Shown one piece after another: positions 1 through 6,131 of a stretch of 17,019 nucleotides of DNA. The notes beneath the pieces are model-generated. The model was not told where the DNA came from. It did not search any database and saw nothing but the letters and a program-made list of their open reading frames with translations. A program made the translations under genes and the position numbers. The stretch is from positions 1 through 17,019 of the forward strand of contig CAJBXX010000083.1 in assembly GCA_903959715.1 (NCBI GenBank), read 5' to 3'. Position 1 is the stretch's first letter. Each line of letters opens with the position of its first letter. This DNA is from an uncultured Alphaproteobacteria bacterium. GTDB taxonomy: Bacteria > Pseudomonadota > Alphaproteobacteria > Rickettsiales > UBA1997.

Positions 1-120
1 CAACAAGAATTATATTTGGTCGTGCTAACGCAACAAGAATTATATTTGGTCGTGCTAACGCAACAAGAATTATATTTGGTCGTGCTAACGCAACAAGAAT
101 TATATTTGGTCGTGCTAACG
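1..120. repeat. Tandem array of four identical 30-bp repeats
   Basis: Four head-to-tail copies of a 30-bp unit beginning caacaagaattatatttggt and ending cgtgctaacg, at 1-30, 31-60, 61-90 and 91-120, with no differences between copies. The array reaches the window edge, so the copy number is a minimum. A fifth copy at 179-208 keeps the first 22 bases and then diverges. The unit is a multiple of three and stays open in two forward frames; one reads as a repeated decapeptide TRIIFGRANA running to a stop at 174-176. With no visible start this could be the tail of a repeat protein, but the reading passes through a tRNA-like segment, so I favour a non-coding minisatellite. Perfect identity suggests recent expansion. 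Confidence 0.95.
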
Positions 121-123
121 CAA

Positions 124-164
124 CGACAGGTCGAGCGCATGTTCGAGTCATGCCGAGGGCACCA
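124..164 (+). tRNA. tRNA 3'-end fragment (T-arm, acceptor strand and CCA)
   Basis: The 3' part of a tRNA is visible. The T-stem GCATG (137-141) pairs perfectly with CATGC (149-153) around a canonical seven-base loop TTCGAGT (142-148). It is followed by a seven-base acceptor strand CGAGGGC (154-160), discriminator A (161) and encoded CCA (162-164). Upstream, CGACAGGTCG (124-133) can form a small hairpin like a class II variable arm. With the CGAGGGC-A end this recalls tRNA-Leu, but the identity is inferred. The matching 5' strand (GCCCTCG), D-arm and anticodon arm are not present between here and the window start, where the 30-bp repeats lie. It is therefore a truncated tRNA, a tRNA-targeted attachment-site remnant, or a tRNA whose 5' half lies beyond the edge and is split by the array. 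Confidence 0.65.
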
Positions 165-178
165 AAATTAAGATAACG

Positions 179-208
179 CAACAAGAATTATATTTGGTCG
201 CGTTGACG
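179..208. repeat. Diverged fifth copy of the 30-bp repeat
   Basis: The first 22 bases match the unit of the 1-120 array exactly; the last eight read cgttgacg instead of tgctaacg. It lies 58 bp after the last perfect copy, on the far side of the tRNA 3' fragment, and the junction TAACGCAAC occurs on both sides (116-124 and 174-182). The tRNA-like segment is thus bracketed by repeat units. No further copy is visible downstream. Confidence 0.9.
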
Positions 209-401
209 CAAATTTTTGCTAATTATTTTTTATATTTTAAAAAGCAAAAAATTTTTTTTTCACAAAATTTAATTTTTTTGTTTACAATTAAAATAAATTT
301 TCTAACTTGCGCCACTCTTTTTATATTTTTTTATAGACATTCTTTTCAAAAATTGTTTAAATTTTTGTTTTTTTTATTAATTATTTTACCCTTAAAAAGA
401 A
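209..401. other. AT-rich leader upstream of the decarboxylase gene
   Basis: About 190 bp of very AT-rich DNA with long T and A runs. A reading frame through it would encode only Phe/Ile/Leu/Lys-rich low-complexity sequence, typical of chance open frames in T-rich DNA, so I call no gene. It presumably carries the promoter of the 402 gene. TTTACA at 281-286 could be a -35 box, but no good -10 follows at the right distance, so I do not call a promoter. Confidence 0.5.
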
Positions 402-1754
402 ATGGAACCAGAACAAGAATACGACCGAAGATCCTCTTCAAATTCAAAAATTCATTATTTGCATTCTGCGGATAAAAAATCCTCAAAATCAAGCAAGAAT
501 TCCACGGCAAAATCCAAAAAGCAAAATCAAGAAGAGGCTTTAGGCTCTAAGCTTGTTACCGTTAATGAGTTTATAAAAAATTCTTTACCGTCAACGCCAG
601 TTTATTGTATTCGTCCTGCGATTATCAAAAAAGCGGTTGATTTTTTTGCTGATAATTTTTCATCGACAAAAAACTCCACAGAAATTTTATATTCCGTAAA
701 AAGCAATCCGGATCGCCAAGTTTTATCGCATTTATTTGCGTCTGGAGTTAAGCATTTTGATGTTGCTTCAATCGTTGAAGTTAAACTTATTAATGAGCTT
801 TTTGGCGATAAAGTAAAAATGTATTTCATGCATCCAATTAAATCTCGCGAATCAATCAAAGAAGCTTATTTTGATTTTGGAATTAGAGATTTTTCATTGG
901 ATTCTTTTGACGAATTGCACAAAATCTTAGATGCAACCAATAACGCGAAAGACCTAGGGCTTCATGTTCGCTTATCAATTCCGAATTCACATTCGGCAAT
1001 CGATTTATCTGGTAAATTTGGAATTTTACCTTCGGAATCGGTAGGATTATTGAGAAAAGTTCGCGCTTCAGCGCAAAGGCTCGGAATTTGTTTTCATGTT
1101 GGCTCACAATGCATGGACCCAGTTGAATACAGAAACGCCATCATGATAACCAAAGAAGTTGTCGAAAATGCCAAAGTTAATCTCGATGTGCTCGATGTTG
1201 GCGGTGGCTTTCCTTCAATTTATCCGGGCATGACTCCACCAAATTTACAAAGCTATTTCGACGAAATTTTTGATTCAATCAACCAATTAAATTTGAACAG
1301 TAAATGTAAAATTTGGTGCGAACCGGGAAGGGCTTTGGTTGCCGAAGCTGGGTCTTTGGTGGTTAGGGTTGAGGGACGCAAAAACAACATGCTTTACATC
1401 AATGACGGAACTTATGGTGGCTTATTTGACGCGGGCTATCCGGGTTTTATTTATCATACCAAAGCGATTAAAGTTGCAAAAAAATCGACATTCTCTTCGC
1501 AAAAAGACGCTTTCGGATTTTATGGTCCAACCTGCGATTCGCTTGACACCATGAAGGGTCCATTTTATTTACCAGAAAATATTGGTGAAGGTGATTACAT
1601 TGAAATTGGTCAACTTGGAGCTTACTCTCGAAGCATTCGCACCGAATTTAACGGCTTCAACAAAAACATTCAAATCGAAGTTAAAGATGAGCCTTTAGAA
1701 TCAATGTATCTAGACTCATCTTCGCAAGAAATATCTAATAAATTTAAATTTTAA
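402..1754 (+). CDS. PLP-dependent ornithine/lysine-type decarboxylase (fold type III)
   Basis: Group IV decarboxylase of the eukaryotic-ODC/DapA-decarboxylase family with an alanine-racemase-like barrel; it probably decarboxylates ornithine (or lysine) to putrescine (or cadaverine) in the cytosol. Visible motifs: PLP lysine in YSVKSNP (K100), HVGSQ (H232), glycine-rich DVGGGFP (G267-269) and EPGRA (E307-R310) for phosphate binding, and GPTCDSLD (C378, D379), the catalytic Cys-Asp pair completed across the dimer. Family members are usually about 380-400 residues. The extra length is a Ser/Lys-rich N-terminal stretch of about 50 residues that looks unstructured; no better internal ATG is present, so 402 is kept with some doubt. 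The next gene begins 5 nt after the stop and encodes a deoxyhypusine-synthase homologue, supporting a polyamine role. Ornithine versus lysine specificity cannot be read with certainty. Confidence 0.9.
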   Translation: MEPEQEYDRRSSSNSKIHYLHSADKKSSKSSKNSTAKSKKQNQEEALGSKLVTVNEFIKNSLPSTPVYCIRPAIIKKAVDFFADNFSSTKNSTEILYSVKSNPDRQVLSHLFASGVKHFDVASIVEVKLINELFGDKVKMYFMHPIKSRESIKEAYFDFGIRDFSLDSFDELHKILDATNNAKDLGLHVRLSIPNSHSAIDLSGKFGILPSESVGLLRKVRASAQRLGICFHVGSQCMDPVEYRNAIMITKEVVENAKVNLDVLDVGGGFPSIYPGMTPPNLQSYFDEIFDSINQLNLNSKCKIWCEPGRALVAEAGSLVVRVEGRKNNMLYINDGTYGGLFDAGYPGFIYHTKAIKVAKKSTFSSQKDAFGFYGPTCDSLDTMKGPFYLPENIGEGDYIEIGQLGAYSRSIRTEFNGFNKNIQIEVKDEPLESMYLDSSSQEISNKFKF

Positions 1755-1759
1755 TTGTC

Positions 1760-2791
1760 ATGACAGCTAAAAAAATTACTAAAAAAGATTTACTAAAAAA
1801 ACAAATTAAACATATCGATATCACTTCATTTGATGCACGCCCAATAATCAAGCAAATGGACAACATGTCCTTTACTTCAAGAGATTTGGCTCGTGCTACC
1901 GAAATTTTTAACATGATGTTGGCGGATAAATCTTGCTCAAATATTTTAACTTTAGCGGGATCGACTTCGGCTGGCGGATGCATGAAGCTTTATGCTGACA
2001 TGATAAAATATAACATGATTGATGCCATCGTGGCAACTGGCGCTTCAATCGTTGATATGGATTTTTTCGAAGCCTTGGGATTCAAGCATTATCAAGGAAC
2101 GCCATTCATTGACGATAAATTTTTACGCGATAATTATATCGACAGAATTTACGATACTTACATCGATGAACAAGATTTACAAAAATGCGATAATGCCATT
2201 TTTGAAATCGCCAATTCTTTGAAAGCAAAACCTTATTCTTCACGCGAATTCATTGCCGAAATGGGCAAATATTTGCAAAAACATGCCAAGAAAAAAGATT
2301 CATTGATTCAATTGGCTTACGAAAATAATGTGCCAATTTTTTGCCCCGCTTTCACTGATTCTTCTGCCGGCTTTGGCTTGGTTTTGCATCAAGTTAAAAA
2401 TCCAAAATCACATCTTACGATAGATTCCATTCGTGACTTCCGCGAACTTACCGATATTAAAATTAAAGCCGGAACTACGGGATTATTGATGATTGGTGGC
2501 GGTGTGCCAAAAAATTTCGTGCAAGATACTGTAGTTTGTGCCGAAATTTTGGGAAAAGAAGTTGATATGCATAAATACGCAATTCAAATTACCGTTGCCG
2601 ATCAAAGAGACGGAGCGTGCTCTTCTTCAACCTTGAAAGAAGCCTGCTCTTGGGGCAAAGTTGATACTGCGTTCGAGCAAATGGTTTATGCCGAAGCAAC
2701 TTCAGTAATTCCTTTGTTGGCATCAAGCGCTTATCACGAAGGTAATTGGAAGAAAAGAAAAAGAAAAAACTTTAGCAAATTATTTGACTAG
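1760..2791 (+). CDS. Deoxyhypusine synthase-family protein (probable homospermidine synthase-like)
   Basis: NAD-dependent aminobutyl-transferase fold of the deoxyhypusine synthase family, 343 residues. Hallmarks: LAGSTSAGG (about residues 65-73) and VATGASIVDMD for NAD binding, CPAFTDSSAGFG in mid-protein, a GGGVPKNF segment, and the SWGK motif whose lysine, K300, corresponds to the lysine that carries the covalent imine intermediate in characterised DHS. Bacteria lack eIF5A, so the protein substrate of true DHS is absent. Bacterial homologues are generally thought to act on free polyamines, for example making homospermidine from putrescine. The upstream decarboxylase, 5 nt away, would supply the diamine. 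The C-terminus is strongly basic (KKRKRK). The exact product is an inference from family and context. Confidence 0.87.
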   Translation: MTAKKITKKDLLKKQIKHIDITSFDARPIIKQMDNMSFTSRDLARATEIFNMMLADKSCSNILTLAGSTSAGGCMKLYADMIKYNMIDAIVATGASIVDMDFFEALGFKHYQGTPFIDDKFLRDNYIDRIYDTYIDEQDLQKCDNAIFEIANSLKAKPYSSREFIAEMGKYLQKHAKKKDSLIQLAYENNVPIFCPAFTDSSAGFGLVLHQVKNPKSHLTIDSIRDFRELTDIKIKAGTTGLLMIGGGVPKNFVQDTVVCAEILGKEVDMHKYAIQITVADQRDGACSSSTLKEACSWGKVDTAFEQMVYAEATSVIPLLASSAYHEGNWKKRKRKNFSKLFD

Positions 2792-2803
2792 AATTATAAA
2801 ATA

Positions 2804-2825
2804 ATTTTTCTATTCTTAGAAAAAT
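2804..2825 (+). terminator. Candidate weak stem-loop after the polyamine pair
   Basis: A perfect 9-bp inverted repeat ATTTTTCTA/TAGAAAAAT with loop TTCT starts 12 bp after the stop of the DHS-like gene. It has only one G-C pair, and the following sequence is A-rich rather than a clean T-run, so termination would be weak at best. The position between two transcription units is the main support. Confidence 0.3.
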
Positions 2826-2869
2826 AAAATTAATTTTGCCCTCGAATTAAGTGATAAATTTTGTAAATT

Positions 2870-2959
2870 TTGTGCATTTTAATAAATAATTATGCAGATA
2901 AAGTTTACAAAAAACTTATCGTGGTTGTTGGAAATTCGCCCGAAGCGATGCAATATTAG
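2870..2959 (+). pseudogene. Possible gene-tail relic upstream of mreD
   Basis: A short frame from a TTG at 2870 to a TAG at 2957-2959 contains the protein-like run KLIVVVGNSPEAMQY with codon use like the neighbouring genes, in a stretch otherwise without a gene. An in-frame stop lies just upstream (2861-2863), so it is not a longer open gene. It may be the eroded C-terminus of a lost gene or a chance frame. I do not recognise the family, and it does not resemble the MreC C-terminus, although mreC would be the expected neighbour. Confidence 0.25.
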
Positions 2960-2998
2960 TTGTTAAAATATTTCAACCAAACGCTGTTTTTTAATATC

Positions 2999-3496
2999 AT
3001 GCTCGAGCAAAAATCGATTACAAAAATAATTTTACTCCATCTTTTTGTAATTTTTTTGACCACATTAAATCTTTCCAACATAAAAATCGCTGGCATTTCT
3101 CAAATCATGCCACTCTTCGATTTGATGGCAATTTTTTATTTCACAGTTTTAAAAAATAAATTTGGTTTATGGTTTATTTTTATTCTCGGTATTTGGAGCG
3201 ATGCCTTGAGTGGCAATCTTTTGGGACTCACCTCTCTTTGTTATATCATATTAATAAAACTATTTTCACTTTTTAATAATAGAATTTTGGTGCGAGAGAA
3301 TTTTATACAAATTTGGCAACAATTTGCGGTTTTTTGCTTTTTATTTTTATTCGTCAAATGGATTATATTAATAATAATAAATGGCAAAACTAGCTCAATT
3401 ACAAACCTTCTTATTCAACTGCTTTTGTCGTCATTTTTTTATGTTTTAATGCATATGCTTTTCGATTATTTAAGCAAAAAATTATTAGGAGAATAA
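2999..3496 (+). CDS. mreD: Rod shape-determining protein MreD
   Basis: Small polytopic inner-membrane protein of the elongasome, about 165 residues from the ATG at 2999, with roughly five hydrophobic segments and the MreD-like run FGLWFIFILGIWSDALSGNL (the loop ILGIWSDALSG resembles the conserved LG-D-G pattern). MreD works with MreB, MreC, RodA and PBP2 to guide lateral wall synthesis. An upstream TTG at 2960 would add 13 residues (LKYFNQTLFFNI); the ATG gives a normal family length with the hydrophobic segment near the start, so I prefer 2999. The stop is followed after one base by mrdA, the usual mreD-mrdA order. mreB and mreC are not in the window. Neither start has a clear Shine-Dalgarno sequence. 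Confidence 0.8.
   Translation: MLEQKSITKIILLHLFVIFLTTLNLSNIKIAGISQIMPLFDLMAIFYFTVLKNKFGLWFIFILGIWSDALSGNLLGLTSLCYIILIKLFSLFNNRILVRENFIQIWQQFAVFCFLFLFVKWIILIIINGKTSSITNLLIQLLLSSFFYVLMHMLFDYLSKKLLGE
3487..3491 (+). promoter_or_regulatory. Strong Shine-Dalgarno AGGAG for mrdA
   Basis: AGGAG overlaps the last codons of mreD and lies 6 bp before the mrdA ATG at 3498. It is the only clearly canonical ribosome-binding site among the genes in this window, most of which have none visible. It supports the 3498 start and translation of PBP2 directly from the mreD-mrdA transcript. Confidence 0.75.
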
Positions 3497-3497
3497 A

Positions 3498-5315
3498 ATG
3501 CTCCGCGACATTAGAAAAAACAAAATATTCAATCGCAGAGCAATGATTCTTGGCATGGCACAATCTGGCCTCGCTAGCGTTTTAGTTTTGCGTCTCGGCT
3601 ATCTTCAAATTTGGAAACATGACGAATATAAAAACCAATCTGACAGCAATCGCATTAAGCCCGTAATCAATCCATCTGGCAGAGGCACTATTTTTGATAG
3701 ATATGGCCTTCCCTTGACAAGAAATGAAAGCAATTTTCGCCTTTTGATGTATCTCGATAAAAAAAGAAGCTCCGAAGAGGTTATAGAAAAAATTTGCAAA
3801 ATTTTAGGAAGCTCCGAAGAGGATAAAAAAATGTTTCATGCCAAAATAAAAAATGCTAAAAGAAAAAATGTGGTTTCGCTTATTGATAATCTTGGCTGGG
3901 ACGATCTAGCAAGAATTGAAACCAACTTTCATAAACTCCCCGGAGTTTCAATTGAAAGTGGCATTATTAGAAAATATCCATATCCTCACGAGACCGCGCA
4001 TTTCCTTGGTTATGTTTCTTTGCCGGCCGAAAAAGAAATCGAAGAAAGTGAACAGAATTTATTTATGCATCCCGATTTTAGAATTGGCAAATCGGGAATT
4101 GAGAAAACTTTCGATGTCGCGCTTAGAGGAAAATATGGCGTAAAATATGTTGAGGTCAATGTTCACGAAGTCCCGCTTAGAACCCTTTCAGTAAAGCAAC
4201 CGATAGACGGTTCGAGAATTAATTTAACCATAGATTTTGGTTTACAAAAATTCGTTACCGAAAGAATTAAAAATGATGTGGCATCGGTCGTGGTAATGGA
4301 TGTTAAAACCGGCGAGATCTTGAGCTACGCTTCGTCACCAGCCTTTGACGGCAATAATTTTGTTGAAGGCGTTTCCAAAGATTATTGGAAACAACTAAAT
4401 GAAGATCAACGAAAACCCCTAAACAACAAACCGATTTCAGCACTTTATCCACCAGGATCAACATTTAAATTAATGGTTGCACTTGCCGCACTTGAAAATG
4501 GATATAACCCCTCAAATAAAGTTTTTTGCAACGGTTCTTATCAATTAGGAAAAAGAACTTTTCATTGCTGGCAAGAAAAAGGGCATGGATCCCTTGATTT
4601 AGTAGGTGCCATTATGAATTCTTGCAATGTTTATTTTTATACTCTTGCCAATCAAATTGGTCATGAAAAATTTACCGAAATGGCAAAAAGATTCGGCTTT
4701 GGAGAAAAATTTGACATTAGTTTATACGGAGCGAAATCAGGAATGGTGCCGTCGGAAGAATGGAAACTTAAAGTTTTTAATCAACCTTGGGTGAGGGGCG
4801 ACACTCTAAACACCGCAATTGGACAAGGCAATGTTTTGTCGACGCCATTACAGCTCGCGGTTGCCGTCGCAAGAATCGCCAATGGCGGAGTGCCGATTCG
4901 TCCTTACTTAGTCAGAAATAGCAATATTTTTAAACAATATGACGCTTTAAAAAACGATCCGATTGTTGATCGCAATTTTTTAAAACTCGTACAAGAGGGA
5001 ATGAGAAAAGTTGTTAACGAACCAGGCGGAACCGCTTACGGCAAAAGAATAGGAATTCAAGGATTTGAAATGGCTGGCAAAACCGGAACCTCGCAAATAA
5101 TTTCTAAACGCGAAAAAGAAATGACAAAAGCCGAAAGTGAAAATAACGCTAATCATGCCATATTTATTGGCTACGCACCGGTTCATGATCCAAAATATGC
5201 AATTTCAGTCGTAGTTGAGCATGGTAAAAGTGGCTCAATGGCGGCGGCACCAATCGCTAAAGATGTTTTCATGGAAGTTCAAGGTCTTAACAAAACTTTT
5301 AAAAATAAGGCTTGA
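3498..5315 (+). CDS. mrdA: Peptidoglycan D,D-transpeptidase MrdA (penicillin-binding protein 2)
   Basis: Class B penicillin-binding protein of the elongasome, cross-linking new lateral-wall peptidoglycan in the periplasm. Layout: short cytoplasmic N-terminus, one membrane anchor (about residues 15-34), PBP dimerisation domain including SGRGTIFDRYG (about 60-70), and a C-terminal transpeptidase domain. All three active-site motifs are intact: SxxK with nucleophile S321 and K324 (PPGSTFK), SCN at 375-377, and KTG at 528-530 (AGKTGTSQ). The length of 605 residues is normal. It follows mreD by 1 bp with a good ribosome-binding site and precedes the acyltransferase gene by 3 bp. The partner glycosyltransferase RodA is not in the window. 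An in-frame 15-bp duplication gives two SSEE motifs, at residues 91-94 and 105-108. Confidence 0.96.
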   Translation: MLRDIRKNKIFNRRAMILGMAQSGLASVLVLRLGYLQIWKHDEYKNQSDSNRIKPVINPSGRGTIFDRYGLPLTRNESNFRLLMYLDKKRSSEEVIEKICKILGSSEEDKKMFHAKIKNAKRKNVVSLIDNLGWDDLARIETNFHKLPGVSIESGIIRKYPYPHETAHFLGYVSLPAEKEIEESEQNLFMHPDFRIGKSGIEKTFDVALRGKYGVKYVEVNVHEVPLRTLSVKQPIDGSRINLTIDFGLQKFVTERIKNDVASVVVMDVKTGEILSYASSPAFDGNNFVEGVSKDYWKQLNEDQRKPLNNKPISALYPPGSTFKLMVALAALENGYNPSNKVFCNGSYQLGKRTFHCWQEKGHGSLDLVGAIMNSCNVYFYTLANQIGHEKFTEMAKRFGFGEKFDISLYGAKSGMVPSEEWKLKVFNQPWVRGDTLNTAIGQGNVLSTPLQLAVAVARIANGGVPIRPYLVRNSNIFKQYDALKNDPIVDRNFLKLVQEGMRKVVNEPGGTAYGKRIGIQGFEMAGKTGTSQIISKREKEMTKAESENNANHAIFIGYAPVHDPKYAISVVVEHGKSGSMAAAPIAKDVFMEVQGLNKTFKNKA

Positions 5316-5318
5316 TAA

Positions 5319-6131
5319 ATGATTATAAAAATTCCGTTTTTTAAAAAAAAATTTATTCTCGAGCTGTGGGAAATTAAAGCTATTTTTAAGCTTTTACTAA
5401 GAAAATTAGCTTATAGTTTTTTTATTCAAAAATTGATAACTATCATTTTATTTTCATATTTATTATTTGTTTATAAAACTAGTAGTAAAAAATTTATTGG
5501 TTTAGAAAAAATTTTTACAATAATAGATTCTAAAAAACCCATTATTTTTGCTTTTTGGCACAATCGCTTGATGATGATTCCTTTTTTTGCGATTAAAGTT
5601 AGAAAAAAATTTAAAAATCACAATTTTATGACCCTCGCATCAAAGCATGGCGACGGCAAATTTGTAGGAATGGTGATGGAAAAATTTGGTTTGGTTTCAA
5701 TTTTAGGCTCAACAAAAGATGGCAGAAAATCTTCGCGTGGCATCGATTATTCAAGCATGCGAAAAATAATTAATAATCTAAAAAATTATTGCTCTTTAGG
5801 CATTACTCCCGATGGTCCGCGCGGACCAAATCAACAAATAAATGGTGAATTATTAAATATCGCCCGCCTTACAAATTCATATGTAATCGCCATATCTTAT
5901 TCATCGTCAAATTTTAAAATTATTAAAAAAAGTTGGGATAAATTTAAAATTCCTTTACCTTTTTCAAAATTATGTTTTGTTGTTGATGAAATTTATTTTG
6001 AAATAAAAAAAGAAGATAAAAATGCAGAAGAAAATTTTGATAAACAAAAAAATTCTATAACCGAGCGTTTAAATTTTGTGCAAAAAAAATGCGATGATTT
6101 CGTTGAAAGAAATTACGATAATTTAAATTGA
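5319..6131 (+). CDS. DUF374 lysophospholipid/lipid A acyltransferase family protein
   Basis: Membrane-associated acyltransferase of the DUF374 group, 270 residues. Visible motifs: WHNRLMMIPFF (H81), SKHGDGKFVG, GSTKDGRKSSRG (D134) and TPDGPRGP (D165-P170), which are the conserved blocks of this family. An N-terminal hydrophobic segment (about residues 30-53) would place it at the inner membrane. Family members include the epsilonproteobacterial LpxJ, a secondary acyltransferase of lipid A; whether this one acylates lipid A or a lysophospholipid is not decidable from sequence. It follows mrdA by 3 bp. Its 3' end overlaps the convergent ispDF gene by 9 bp. The TPDGPRGP codons contain a perfect 16-bp palindrome (5813-5828). 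Confidence 0.85.
   Translation: MIIKIPFFKKKFILELWEIKAIFKLLLRKLAYSFFIQKLITIILFSYLLFVYKTSSKKFIGLEKIFTIIDSKKPIIFAFWHNRLMMIPFFAIKVRKKFKNHNFMTLASKHGDGKFVGMVMEKFGLVSILGSTKDGRKSSRGIDYSSMRKIINNLKNYCSLGITPDGPRGPNQQINGELLNIARLTNSYVIAISYSSSNFKIIKKSWDKFKIPLPFSKLCFVVDEIYFEIKKEDKNAEENFDKQKNSITERLNFVQKKCDDFVERNYDNLN

Noticed and set aside
1..176. C-terminus of a repeat protein (TRIIFGRANA units)
   Set aside because: Possible in frame, but the last codons coincide with a folded tRNA T-arm and CCA end, which is better explained as RNA-derived; no start or upstream context is available. Kept as an alternative in the repeat entry only.
1..208. CRISPR array
   Set aside because: The 30-bp units are directly adjacent with no unique spacers, and no cas gene is present; this is a simple tandem repeat.
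194..475. 93-residue hydrophobic frame beginning inside the diverged repeat
   Set aside because: Begins at a TTG within the repeat, is Phe/Lys/Ile-rich from T- and A-runs, and runs into the decarboxylase gene in another frame. It has no ribosome-binding site or domain; chance in AT-rich DNA.
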